DNA of 44,939 nucleotides from Actinomycetota bacterium (lineage in GTDB: Bacteria > Actinomycetota > Actinomycetes > S36-B12 > CAIYMF01), in NCBI GenBank assembly GCA_947455705.1, contig CANGPO010000013.1, positions 1-44,939 of the forward strand. Direction: 5' to 3'. The position numbers and the translations under genes are program-made. The notes beneath the pieces were generated by a model. That model did not search any database. It was given only the letters and a program-made list of their open reading frames with translations, and was not told where the DNA came from. Below are positions 7,474 to 16,037 of the stretch, one piece after another. Position 1 is the first letter of the stretch; each line of letters starts with the position of its first letter.

Positions 7474-8073
7474 CTACTCGTCGTTGGGCTTCTGGCGTTG
7501 GCGGAGCACGACAGTGGGCCCCACAACGAGAGCCTTCACCTGGGCAAGAAGATCGGCGATGTCATATTCATCGGCCAACGTGACCCACAGTTCCGCAGCG
7601 CCAGCCTCGGCAAGTGCGATGACCTGATCCTGGGCTTGCTCGAATGTGCCAAACAGCCCGCTGATTTGCGGGTGAGCATCACCGACGAAACGACTATCGC
7701 GAGAGGCGCGAGCAACTGCCTCATTCATCGTTCGTCCGATTGATACTGGCAGTGAAACGCACAGTGGACGTGGATCTAGTGCCTGATCAAGTTCGGCTCG
7801 CCTCGCCCGAATCAACTCAAGATCGGACGAGTTAATCACGAGTCGATCGGCTGGATCTTCAACCAGCACAGCGGCTCTGTCCGCGACGGCAGTGCGCAAC
7901 TTGTCCAGCAGTGACGGCAACTCAGTGCTGTCAACTAACTGATGTGGAACGACGACGGTCGCGTAGCCAATTCTCGTCGCTAGGACAGCCACGAGTACCT
8001 GCTGATCAGCTTCGTGTTCCGGGTGTAGGACGATTCCGAGATCGAGCAACGTTGGGCTCTCTTGCATACCCAT
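7474..8073 (-). CDS. Short luciferase-like (LLM family) protein
   Basis: 199 residues. The last third, GTFEQAQDQVIALAEAGAAE followed by LWVTLADEYDIADLLAQVKAL, matches the C-terminal barrel end of flavin-dependent luciferase-like monooxygenases, and an R-x-SRFVGD stretch precedes it. Full-length members have about 300-350 residues, so roughly a third to half of the TIM barrel is missing from the N-terminal side, although the frame is open and has a plausible ATG (8073, or 8067). It may be a shortened, perhaps catalytically inactive relative, or a flavin/F420-binding protein of changed role. It converges on the IclR gene (11-bp gap) and its 5' end abuts the divergent VWA gene. Confidence 0.6.
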   Translation of the reverse strand: MGMQESPTLLDLGIVLHPEHEADQQVLVAVLATRIGYATVVVPHQLVDSTELPSLLDKLRTAVADRAAVLVEDPADRLVINSSDLELIRARRAELDQALDPRPLCVSLPVSIGRTMNEAVARASRDSRFVGDAHPQISGLFGTFEQAQDQVIALAEAGAAELWVTLADEYDIADLLAQVKALVVGPTVVLRQRQKPNDE

Positions 8074-8088
8074 GTCGATACCTCCACC

Positions 8089-9498
8089 ATGAACGTAGTT
8101 ATTTCAGCCAGTGCGGACCCTAGAGGGAATGTGGTTACAACGTCCAACGGTACGGATACGCAGCGCGACGTTGTCGCGCAGGCCGCTGTTGCCTCTGTCG
8201 TGACGATCACAAACCGGCTTCGTGCCGCCGGGGTGAGCGTATCGACCGGTGAAGTCCTTGATGCCATCCGAGCGCTTACCTGCGTCGACATTGAATCCCG
8301 CACGCAGGTGCGCATTGCGCTTCGGTCGGCCTTAATCAAGGACGCCAGCAAATTCGCCGACTTTGACCGCATCTTCGACGAGGTTTATCCGCGAGCGCAG
8401 ATTCAGCGTCCCGATGCGATCACACACGGCGACCCGTCGGAATCATCACCGGACGTAGGCGAGTTGGTGCGGGCACTGCAGGAAGACGATCTGGATCAGG
8501 TACGGCACCTACTCGATCCAGCCGTGGATGCATATTCCGGCGTCCATGCTGCGCGATCGGTTGAGCATCACACGCAGCGGGTGCTGCGTCGGATGGACCT
8601 AGCCGAGATCTATCGCCGGTATCTGACTGCCGATGAGGAACGTTCGGAGTTTGATCGCGCGCTCGCTGGCAGTGAGGCGCAGCGGGCGATGGATCAAATG
8701 CGTGACTTGATCGAGCGCATGGTGGCTGAACGGCTACCTCCGGCAAGTCATCAACCTGTTAACTCGGATCTTGCCGAGATTGATTTACTTCATGCCAATC
8801 CCGAGGAACTGATCAAGTTGAGGCAGGCGTTACGGCCACTTGCTCGCCAACTTGCCGCACGCCTCGGTCAGCGAAAGAGGCGAGGCGCAGGTTCGCTCGA
8901 CATGCGTCGAACTATTCGTGCATCTATTGGAACCGGTGGTGTTCCGGTCGCACCGGCGCTGCGTCGACGACGTCCGACCCGGCCGGATCTCGTTGTGCTG
9001 TGTGATCTTTCGGGATCTACTGCAGAGTTCGCGCCATTCATTTTGGCTCTGCTTCAGGCCGTTCATCAGGAGTTCTCGCGAGTGCGATCCTTCGTCTTTG
9101 TAGACGGAATCGTTGAGATCACCAAGCTGTTGGACTCGAGTCCAGGTGTGATCGATCCTCGGCATCTGCTTGATCGGCGGGGCCTGGTGGCCGGCGATGG
9201 CCGTAGCGACTATCAGCGGGCTTTCCGCACTTTCCTTGGTACGTGGCCAGATTCAGTTACGGCGCGCACGACCGTTCTCATTGTTGGAGATGCTCGGTCT
9301 CATGATCGTGAGCCCGCGTTGTCGGAAGTGGCTGAACTTTCTCGCACCTCACGGCGGCTTTTCTGGTTCAACCCAGAGCCCGCCGAGCAGTGGGATACGG
9401 ACGATTCCCGCTGTTCTGACTACGCAAACCTATGCAACGCAGTCTTTGAGGTGGGAACTCTTCGTCAATTGGTGGAGAGCGTTGCGGCAATCGCCTAG
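8089..9498 (+). CDS. VWA-domain protein, CoxE-like
   Basis: 469 residues from ATG 8089; upstream ATG 8062 and downstream GTG 8131 are alternatives, none with a good ribosome site. The N-terminal RLRAAGVSVSTGEVLDAIRAL and the FDRIFDEVY segment are typical of CoxE-type proteins. A C-terminal von Willebrand A domain carries the metal-ion adhesion motif DLSGST (about residues 306-311). CoxE-like proteins work with a MoxR AAA+ ATPase to insert cofactors or remodel metalloenzymes; the MoxR gene is at 10693-11586 on the opposite strand, separated by a thiolase gene. The stop lies 4 bp from the convergent thiolase stop. The client enzyme is not evident. Confidence 0.82.
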   Translation: MNVVISASADPRGNVVTTSNGTDTQRDVVAQAAVASVVTITNRLRAAGVSVSTGEVLDAIRALTCVDIESRTQVRIALRSALIKDASKFADFDRIFDEVYPRAQIQRPDAITHGDPSESSPDVGELVRALQEDDLDQVRHLLDPAVDAYSGVHAARSVEHHTQRVLRRMDLAEIYRRYLTADEERSEFDRALAGSEAQRAMDQMRDLIERMVAERLPPASHQPVNSDLAEIDLLHANPEELIKLRQALRPLARQLAARLGQRKRRGAGSLDMRRTIRASIGTGGVPVAPALRRRRPTRPDLVVLCDLSGSTAEFAPFILALLQAVHQEFSRVRSFVFVDGIVEITKLLDSSPGVIDPRHLLDRRGLVAGDGRSDYQRAFRTFLGTWPDSVTARTTVLIVGDARSHDREPALSEVAELSRTSRRLFWFNPEPAEQWDTDDSRCSDYANLCNAVFEVGTLRQLVESVAAIA

Positions 9499-9502
9499 AG
9501 GA

Positions 9503-10696
9503 TTAACTAACGCGCTCTACAAGCATGGCCGCGCCCTGACCTACGCCGATGCACAGGGATGCGATTCCGAAGCGCCCGCCGTTACGTTCCAGCCTGCTCA
9601 TCAAGGTGATCAGCAGACGCGAACCACTTGATCCGAGCGGATGCCCAAGTGCGATCGCGCCACCGTCGGCGTTAAGCCGGTCTCGGGAGATCCCGAGGCG
9701 ACGTTCGCAAGCGATCGCCTGAGCGGCAAATGCTTCGTTAATCTCGATCGCATCGATATCGGATATCTGCAATCCGGTGCGCGCCAGCAACTTCTCAATC
9801 GCTGGCACGGGGCCGAGACCGAAAAGGCTTGGCGCGACGCCGGCCACAGCGCTGGCTACGAACCGCACGCGTGGCGTGATCCCTTGTGCAGCAAGCGATT
9901 CTGCTGACCCAACAACCAGTGCGGACGCACCGTCACTGAGGGGTGAAGCGTTGCCTGCAGTGACGATCCCGTCTGCGCTGAACACAGGCTTGAGCGACGC
10001 CAACTTCTCGATTGTTGTTTCGCGCACGGTTTCGTCGCGAGTTACAGCCTCGCCCTTGAGGGGTTGAACTGCGACGATGTCGCGATCGAAAACTCCGCGC
10101 GCCCAGGCATCGGCCGCTCGTGCCTGTGACAGGGCTGCGAATTCGTCGGCATCGCCGCGCGTGATGCCATCGAGTCGCGCCAATTTTTCCGTGCAGTCGC
10201 CCAGGCTCAACGTGGCGTCGCCACCGTCGAGTGCTGTCATCTTTGGGTTCACCAAGCGCCAACCAAGAGCGGTGTCGACGCTCTGCTCCGGCTTGGCCCA
10301 GGCCTGCGATGGTTTGGGTGTGACCCATGGAGCGCGGGTCATGGATTCAGCGCCGCCGGCAATGATCAGGTGCGCGTCGCCAGCAGCAACAGCCTGAGCA
10401 GCTGATGCAACTGCCTGCAGGCCGCTGGCACAAAGCCGGTTGACCGTGTACCCGGGAACCGAATCAGGAATGCCAGCAAGTAAGGCTGCCATCCGCGCCA
10501 CGTTTCTGTTGTCTTCTCCGGCTTGGTTAGCCGCGCCGAGAATCACGTCGTCTACGGCAATTGGGTCGATCGCATGACGACGAACCACCTCGCCGACGAC
10601 AAGTGCGGCGAGATCATCGACACGTACGGTTGCCAGCGCGCCTGCATAGCGGCCGACAGGGGTTCGTACTCCACCGGCGAGGAAGACATCGGTCAT
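9503..10696 (-). CDS. pcaF: Acyl-CoA thiolase, probable 3-oxoadipyl-CoA thiolase
   Basis: 397 residues with the complete thiolase catalytic set: nucleophile C89 in NRLCASGLQA, the NEAFAAQ loop, the GGAIALGHPLG histidine and the CIGVGQG cysteine. Length and the EDNRNVARMAALLAG segment fit degradative PcaF/PaaJ-type thiolases. In the cytoplasm it would split 3-oxoadipyl-CoA into succinyl-CoA and acetyl-CoA, the last step of the ring-cleavage pathway encoded at 484-6490. The assignment to this substrate rests on context; a general beta-ketothiolase is the alternative. Its ATG overlaps the stop of the MoxR gene by 4 bp (ATGA), so it is translated with it. Confidence 0.85.
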   Translation of the reverse strand: MTDVFLAGGVRTPVGRYAGALATVRVDDLAALVVGEVVRRHAIDPIAVDDVILGAANQAGEDNRNVARMAALLAGIPDSVPGYTVNRLCASGLQAVASAAQAVAAGDAHLIIAGGAESMTRAPWVTPKPSQAWAKPEQSVDTALGWRLVNPKMTALDGGDATLSLGDCTEKLARLDGITRGDADEFAALSQARAADAWARGVFDRDIVAVQPLKGEAVTRDETVRETTIEKLASLKPVFSADGIVTAGNASPLSDGASALVVGSAESLAAQGITPRVRFVASAVAGVAPSLFGLGPVPAIEKLLARTGLQISDIDAIEINEAFAAQAIACERRLGISRDRLNADGGAIALGHPLGSSGSRLLITLMSRLERNGGRFGIASLCIGVGQGAAMLVERVS

Positions 10697-11586
10697 TGGG
10701 TGCTCGCCTTAGGGAGGTGTAGTTGGACTCGTACCCGTTCCATGTCGTTGTGATGCTTAACCACGACACCCAGCGTTCGATCGAGAGCGGCGGCGTCAAC
10801 CTGTGGGATGCCAAGGGCCAGAAGTGATCGCGTCCAGTCGATGGTCTCGGCCACGCTCGGTGGCTTACGAAGGTTCAAGTCGCGCATGCCGCGAATCGCA
10901 TTCACGACAGAATCTGCGAGTTCCTGCGTCGCTCCAGGCACGCGCGCCATCACGATTGCTCGTTCGCGCTCGGCACTCGGGTAGCCGATGTAGTGGTAGA
11001 GACACCGGCGCCTGAGGGCTTCGGATAATTCGCGAGTCGCGTTCGTCGTCAGCACGACGAACGGACGACGGACGGCGGTAATGGTGCCGAGCTCGGGGAT
11101 CGTCACTTGGAAGTCACTCAGGACCTCAAGTAGTAGGCCCTCGATCTCTACGTCAGCCTTGTCGGTTTCATCGATGAGAAGCACTGTCGGTGTCTCGCGC
11201 TGGATTGCGGTAAGGAGTGGACGGGCTAGAAGGAATTCCTCGCTGAAGATGTTGTTGCGCTGTTGATCCCAATCAGAATCCTCATCGCCGCTACGACCTG
11301 CCGATTGAATGCGCAGCAGTTGTTTGCGGTAGTTCCACTCGTAGAGTGCACGTGCCTCGTCGATACCTTCGTAGCACTGAAGTCGCACAATGTCCGCGCC
11401 GGTCGCCTGCGCAACTGCATTGGCCAACTGAGTCTTGCCAGTGCCCGCCGGACCTTCAAGCAGCAACGGCTTGCTAAGGGAGTCAGCTAAATACGTGACT
11501 GTCGCCAGATCGGGATCGGTGAGGTAACCCGTTGCAGCGAGGCGCGTTGCGGCGTCATCTGCAGACGCGAAGAGGGTATCGGCCAT
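10693..11586 (-). CDS. MoxR-family AAA+ ATPase
   Basis: 297 residues. The Walker A motif GPAGTGKT is at 45-52, Walker B LLIDETDKAD near 134-143, then a sensor-1 TTNAT and an arginine-rich REL-x-EALRRRC segment as in MoxR/CoxD-type chaperone ATPases. MoxR proteins team with VWA proteins to mature or activate enzyme complexes. The probable partner, the CoxE-like VWA protein at 8089-9498, is encoded on the opposite strand about 1.2 kb away. The gene is embedded between two thiolase genes in one minus-strand unit (6-bp gap upstream, 4-bp overlap downstream). Which enzyme it serves cannot be read from the sequence. Confidence 0.88.
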   Translation of the reverse strand: MADTLFASADDAATRLAATGYLTDPDLATVTYLADSLSKPLLLEGPAGTGKTQLANAVAQATGADIVRLQCYEGIDEARALYEWNYRKQLLRIQSAGRSGDEDSDWDQQRNNIFSEEFLLARPLLTAIQRETPTVLLIDETDKADVEIEGLLLEVLSDFQVTIPELGTITAVRRPFVVLTTNATRELSEALRRRCLYHYIGYPSAERERAIVMARVPGATQELADSVVNAIRGMRDLNLRKPPSVAETIDWTRSLLALGIPQVDAAALDRTLGVVVKHHNDMERVRVQLHLPKASTQ

Positions 11587-11592
11587 GAAGGT

Positions 11593-12771
11593 TTACGCCG
11601 GAACTCGGATGATGAGTCCGTCGCCCTGACCGCCGCCACCGCACAGAGCAGCCGCGCCAACACCACCGCCACGACGATGAAGCTCATTGGCCAACGTGAG
11701 CACGACGCGCGTGCCGCTCATGCCAACAGGATGGCCTAGTGCGATGGCGCCACCGTTGACGTTGACGCGGTCATCGCTCACGCCCAGAGTTTGCATCGAT
11801 CCCAATGCCACACCGGCGAATGCTTCGTTAATCTCGATCAAATCCAGATCAGCGACGGAGAGCGAACCCTCGCGGCGCAGTGCGTCGTTGATGGCATTAG
11901 CTGGCTGGTTGATCAGCGAGGTGTCGGGGCCGGCGACGGTGCCATAAGACACGATCTCGGCGATCCACGTGAGGCCAAGCGCTTGGGCCTTGTCCTTGCT
12001 CATCACGACGACGGCAGCTGCACCATCGCTTAGCTGCGATGCGTTTCCGGGAGTAATGGACCCGTCCTTGTCGAACGCGGGGCGCAAGCCACTCAGGCTC
12101 TCCGTCGTTGTGCCGGGACGCACACCTTCATCAATGTCTAGGGCGAGGTTTCCCTTGCGGTCCATGACAGGAACGATCTCTTCGGCCAACGCGCCGTTCT
12201 TGGTGGCGCTGGCTGCGCGCTCGTGTGATTGGGCTGCGAATGCGTCCTGCATTTCTCGGGTGAACCCGAATTCCTTTTGGTGGCGCTCAGTTGCGGCACC
12301 CATCGACAAGCCTTCGAACGCACAGATCAGACCATCTTGGTCAAGGGCGTCCACGAACTTGCCGGGGCCGTACTTGGTGCCTTTGCGTGAGCCGAGCACC
12401 TCGTGTGGAGCGTTCGTCATCGACTCGCAGCCGCCGGCAACGACGACGTCGTAGTAGCCGAGCCGGATCATTTGGTCGGCCTGCCCGATTGCGGTAAGCC
12501 CAGATAGACACAACTTGTTGATCGTCGTCGCAGGGACGCTGAAGCCAAGGCCAGCAGCCACAGAGGCCTGGCGTGCGGCGTTCGGCCCAACTCCTGCCTG
12601 AATGACGTTGCCAAACAGAACCGCCTCGACCATGTCTGGTCCGACGCCCGACTTCTCGAGGGCTCCTCGAATTGCTAACCCACCAAGTTCAGGAGCGGTG
12701 AAGCCGCTGAGTGCTCCGAGAAGGCGACCGATGGGCGTGCGTGCGCCCGAAATGATCACTGAGGTCGTCAC
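11593..12771 (-). CDS. Acetyl-CoA C-acetyltransferase (thiolase)
   Basis: 392 residues with an intact thiolase active site: C88 in NKLCLSG, NEAFAGVAL, the GGAIALGHPVGMSG histidine loop and a C-terminal LCGGGGQGDG motif containing the second cysteine. The C-terminal CGGGGQG form is common in biosynthetic-type acetyl-CoA acetyltransferases of actinobacteria. It could make or break acetoacetyl-CoA or serve short-chain beta-oxidation; it differs clearly from the PcaF-like thiolase two genes downstream. It is the first gene of the unit thiolase-MoxR-thiolase and faces the divergent MalY-type gene across 140 bp. Confidence 0.88.
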   Translation of the reverse strand: MTTSVIISGARTPIGRLLGALSGFTAPELGGLAIRGALEKSGVGPDMVEAVLFGNVIQAGVGPNAARQASVAAGLGFSVPATTINKLCLSGLTAIGQADQMIRLGYYDVVVAGGCESMTNAPHEVLGSRKGTKYGPGKFVDALDQDGLICAFEGLSMGAATERHQKEFGFTREMQDAFAAQSHERAASATKNGALAEEIVPVMDRKGNLALDIDEGVRPGTTTESLSGLRPAFDKDGSITPGNASQLSDGAAAVVVMSKDKAQALGLTWIAEIVSYGTVAGPDTSLINQPANAINDALRREGSLSVADLDLIEINEAFAGVALGSMQTLGVSDDRVNVNGGAIALGHPVGMSGTRVVLTLANELHRRGGGVGAAALCGGGGQGDGLIIRVPA

Positions 12772-12911
12772 CGTGTACTCCTAAAGTCGTGTCGTTACGA
12801 CGTGCGGGCCTTCGCACAAATCTATGGGACGGTAAACAGGTTGTCGACCACGGCAATGTTCGCATCGCGTACGTCCGTGTGAGAGTCACGGTCTATGAAA
12901 GACTGCCACGC

Positions 12912-14063
12912 ATGAGCAGCGTTGACTTTGACGTATCCGATGAGCAGATGCGTGCAACGGGTTTGATCAAGTGGAATTTCCAGCCTGCGGAGGTTTTGCC
13001 TGCATGGGTTGCGGAAATGGATTGCAAGCCATGTCCTCCTGTTCACGAAGCGATCCGCATGGCAGTCGCGCGTGGAACCTTTGGCTACGCGCAGTTCGAC
13101 AGTGTGAATGGCTTGCCGGAGGCGACGGCACGGTTCGTCTACGACCGATTCGGCCAGACCATCGACCCCAGCATGGTGATTGGCTGTGCCGATGTGATGG
13201 CCGGTGTTGGTTTGGCTCTTGAGCATCTCTGCGAGCCGGGGGCGGTGGTTGTGCCAACACCTGCGTACCCGCCATTCCTCGGGATTGTGCCACTGCTCCG
13301 ATTCGAGATGAAGACGGTCGACTGCGTCGTCAACAACGGTCGTTACGAGCTTGACCTTGCTGGGATTGAGTCGGCGCTCGCCGCTGGTGCTCGCACGGTA
13401 TTGCTGTGCCAACCGCATAATCCATTGGGACGAATGTTCAGTGTCGAAGAGCTTGAAGGATTACGTGACGTTGTCCTGAAACATGGCGCTCGCGTGATCA
13501 GCGATGAAATTCATGCCCCCATCACTCTTGCTGGTACGACGCATGTTCCGTATGCGTCCATTGCGGGCACGGCTGATCACGTCACCACAATTGTTGCTGC
13601 ATCGAAGGCTTTCAACATTCCTGGTCTCAAGTGCGCGCAGGTGATCGCAGGCAACGAAGCCGATCGCGACAAACTTCGATCACTTCACTACGTCGCAAAT
13701 CATGGAGTGACGCCGCTCGGTATCGCAGCAACAGTGGCCGCCTACACCTGGGGTGGACCGTGGCTAGACAGTTTGCTGATGCACCTCGATGAACAGCTCG
13801 CCCTAACGTCGGAACTGTTGGCGCAGCGGTTACCGCAGATCTCGTGGATCCCGCCGGAGGCGACGTACCTCGGATGGCTCGATGTTCGCGGCACAGGGAT
13901 CGCGGATCCTGCAGCCGCGGCACGTGCGGGTGGGGTTGAGCTGAGCATTGGCGCGGACTTTGGTGCTGATTACGCAGGTTTCGCACGACTTAATTTCGCG
14001 ACGTCGCCTGAGCGACTTGAGCGAGTGATTGACCGCCTTGCTGTTGCATGGGGGAGTGCGTGA
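12912..14063 (+). CDS. MalY/PatB-type PLP-dependent aminotransferase / cystathionine beta-lyase
   Basis: 383 residues from ATG 12912 (MSSVDFDVSD); the open frame reaches back to 12789 but the extra 41 residues look like promoter sequence. It is a fold-type I PLP enzyme of aminotransferase class I/II: WVAEMDCKPCPP near the N-terminus is typical of the MalY/PatB group, with the PHNPLGR motif (168-174), DEIH (198-201, PLP-ring Asp) and the Schiff-base lysine K232 in ASKAFN. Members are C-S beta-lyases (cystathionine, cysteine) or aminotransferases; the exact activity is open. Its stop overlaps the following kinase start by 4 bp (GTGA). Confidence 0.85.
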   Translation: MSSVDFDVSDEQMRATGLIKWNFQPAEVLPAWVAEMDCKPCPPVHEAIRMAVARGTFGYAQFDSVNGLPEATARFVYDRFGQTIDPSMVIGCADVMAGVGLALEHLCEPGAVVVPTPAYPPFLGIVPLLRFEMKTVDCVVNNGRYELDLAGIESALAAGARTVLLCQPHNPLGRMFSVEELEGLRDVVLKHGARVISDEIHAPITLAGTTHVPYASIAGTADHVTTIVAASKAFNIPGLKCAQVIAGNEADRDKLRSLHYVANHGVTPLGIAATVAAYTWGGPWLDSLLMHLDEQLALTSELLAQRLPQISWIPPEATYLGWLDVRGTGIADPAAAARAGGVELSIGADFGADYAGFARLNFATSPERLERVIDRLAVAWGSA

Positions 14064-14968
14064 CGACCGCACACGTTGTTGTGGTGGGTTCGATCAACGT
14101 TGATTTAGTGGCACTCGTCGATCACATCCCAGCCCCTGGTGAGAGTGTCCTTGGTAATCGATTCATGCGCGCCCATGGTGGTAAAGCGGGTAACGCCGCC
14201 GCGGCATCGGGGCGACTCGGAATTCACACGACCATTGTTGGATGCATCGGCGCAGATGAGTTCGGCGCCGATAGTCGTGCGGGCTTGGCGGCTGCCGGCG
14301 TTGATGTTTCGCGACTATTAGTGCACGAAACTGCGAGCACAGGTGTTGCGTTGATTTTCGTTGATCCGCATGGTGAAAACGTGGTCGGCTCGGTGTCTGG
14401 TGCGAACTTCGAACTTTCGCCCGATCTCTTAGAGACGCAATTCAACGCGATCGAAGAAGAGCCGACTGCGCTGATGATCAACCTTGAAGTCCCCATGCCC
14501 ACCGTGACCCGAGCGGTTGAACTCGCCCACGCCCGAGGTTGGATTGTGGTGATGAACCCCGCCCCATCGCGGAGCCTGCCCGACGAGTTGCTGGCCAAGA
14601 TTGACGTACTGACCCCTAACTCCGGTGAAGTTGAGGCTATTCATGTCGGCGGGATTGATGGTGTTCTGGCGACCGGATGTGGAGCAGTAGTCATCACTCG
14701 TGGAGCGCAGGGTGCGCGCATTCATCGTGCTGGCGTACCGGCCGTCGACGTACCGGCTTTTGACGTTGACGTTGTTGACACCACAGGTGCGGGTGATGCA
14801 TTTAGTGCCGCACTCACTGGCTGGCTAGCGACGGGCGCTTCGCTAGAGGAGTCGGTGACCGTGGCCGCCGCCGCTGGTGCGATCACCGTTCAGGCAGCAG
14901 GTGCACGGAACGAACAGCTTTCGGCCGCGGCCGTGGCAGCATTACGGGAAGCTGCTCGGCCACAATAA
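14060..14968 (+). CDS. PfkB-family carbohydrate kinase, ribokinase-like
   Basis: 302 residues from GTG 14060, which overlaps the TGA of the preceding gene and has a GGGGGAG ribosome site 4 nt upstream; an ATG at 14048 in the same frame is less well placed. GSINVDLVALVDHIPAPGE is the ribokinase N-terminal signature, AHGGKAGNAA the first substrate loop, and VDTTGAGDAFSAA carries the catalytic aspartate and anion hole of PfkB kinases. It should phosphorylate a pentose or nucleoside-type sugar in the cytoplasm. Coupling to the MalY-like gene is not a known functional pairing. The stop is 35 bp from the convergent quinone oxidoreductase. Confidence 0.87.
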   Translation: MTTAHVVVVGSINVDLVALVDHIPAPGESVLGNRFMRAHGGKAGNAAAASGRLGIHTTIVGCIGADEFGADSRAGLAAAGVDVSRLLVHETASTGVALIFVDPHGENVVGSVSGANFELSPDLLETQFNAIEEEPTALMINLEVPMPTVTRAVELAHARGWIVVMNPAPSRSLPDELLAKIDVLTPNSGEVEAIHVGGIDGVLATGCGAVVITRGAQGARIHRAGVPAVDVPAFDVDVVDTTGAGDAFSAALTGWLATGASLEESVTVAAAAGAITVQAAGARNEQLSAAAVAALREAARPQ

Positions 14969-15003
14969 CTGTGCCGGCCTCACCCATCGGACGACGTAGG
15001 CCG

Positions 15004-15987
15004 TTACGGGATGAGTGCTAGGCGTCCCACTGTTGTGCCGTTTGCTAACTCCTGCATCGCTGCGGGCCACGTATCGAAGCTATGACGTTGACTTACTAGA
15101 GGCGTGATCTGGCCGCTATTGGCCAGCGAGGTCAACTCGTCCATGCAGGCGCCGACGGCTGCCGGATCCTCGGAACGGTATAAACCCCAGTGCAATCCAA
15201 GGATTGAGTAGTTCTTCACCAGTGCGTGATTGAGTGCAACGGATTGGATCTCACCGCTGGTGAATCCAACGATGACGATGCGTCCCTCGAAGGCAATGCA
15301 CTTGGTTGACTTGCGATATGTCTCGCCGCCAACTGGGTCAAAGATGACGTCCGCGCCACGTCCACCAGTTGCCTCTTTAACGATCGCGACGAAGTCTTCA
15401 GTTGAACGATTCACCACGATGTCGGCGCCGAGTGCGGCAGCCGTCTCTCGCTTGGGCTCACTGCCGACGACGGCGATCACGTTCGCGCCAGCAGCCTTTC
15501 CGAGCTCGATCGCCGCTGTGCCGACCCCACCAGCTGCTGCATGGACTAGCAGTGTTTCGCCCGGTTGTATGTGTGCGCGGCGATGCAGGGCGAACCAGCC
15601 AGTTTGATATCCGACTAGAAGGGCCGCGGCTTGGGCATCGTCTAGTGAGGTGGGCGCGGGGTAAATCTGACTCGCCGGCATGATCGCGACTTCAGCAAAG
15701 GAGCCAAAGGGCAATTCCGTACCGCCGATAACGCGCTGACCGATGAGCTCACTGGACACACCCTCGCCCACCGCGATCACGTCCCCACAGGCCTCAACGC
15801 CCGGAACGAAAGGTAATTCGGGTCGTACCTGATATTGCCCTCGGCACATGAGTACATCCGGGAAGTTGGCTGCGGCCGCACGTACCCGCACTGCCACCTC
15901 GCCCGGCCCCGGCGTTGGCGCAGCAATCTCGACCAAGGTCAGTGCATCGATCGGTTCGCCCAGGGTTGTGACCTGAAGTGCTTTCAC
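15004..15987 (-). CDS. NADPH:quinone oxidoreductase / zinc-free MDR family protein
   Basis: 327 residues of the medium-chain dehydrogenase/reductase superfamily. The GroES-like half contains GPGEVAVRVRAAAANFPDVL and the Rossmann half the AAAGGVGTAAIELGK coenzyme loop. No structural zinc cysteine cluster is seen, which places it with QOR-type quinone oxidoreductases or enoyl reductases. It would use NADPH to reduce a quinone or alpha,beta-unsaturated carbonyl compound. The start ATG 15987 gives MKALQVTTLGEP, the standard N-terminus. A role in handling benzoquinone formed from hydroquinone is attractive but unproven. Confidence 0.85.
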   Translation of the reverse strand: MKALQVTTLGEPIDALTLVEIAAPTPGPGEVAVRVRAAAANFPDVLMCRGQYQVRPELPFVPGVEACGDVIAVGEGVSSELIGQRVIGGTELPFGSFAEVAIMPASQIYPAPTSLDDAQAAALLVGYQTGWFALHRRAHIQPGETLLVHAAAGGVGTAAIELGKAAGANVIAVVGSEPKRETAAALGADIVVNRSTEDFVAIVKEATGGRGADVIFDPVGGETYRKSTKCIAFEGRIVIVGFTSGEIQSVALNHALVKNYSILGLHWGLYRSEDPAAVGACMDELTSLANSGQITPLVSQRHSFDTWPAAMQELANGTTVGRLALIP

Positions 15988-16037
15988 CGCGTTACCTCAC
16001 TCGTTGTCAGCGACATACTCCCACGTGCATGCACAGC

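Noticed and set aside
12772-12911. Longer N-terminus of the MalY-like protein and dyads such as GTGCG/CGCAC
   Set aside because: The extra 41 residues do not look like the family and run across the promoter gap; the dyads are too short (5 bp) to call.
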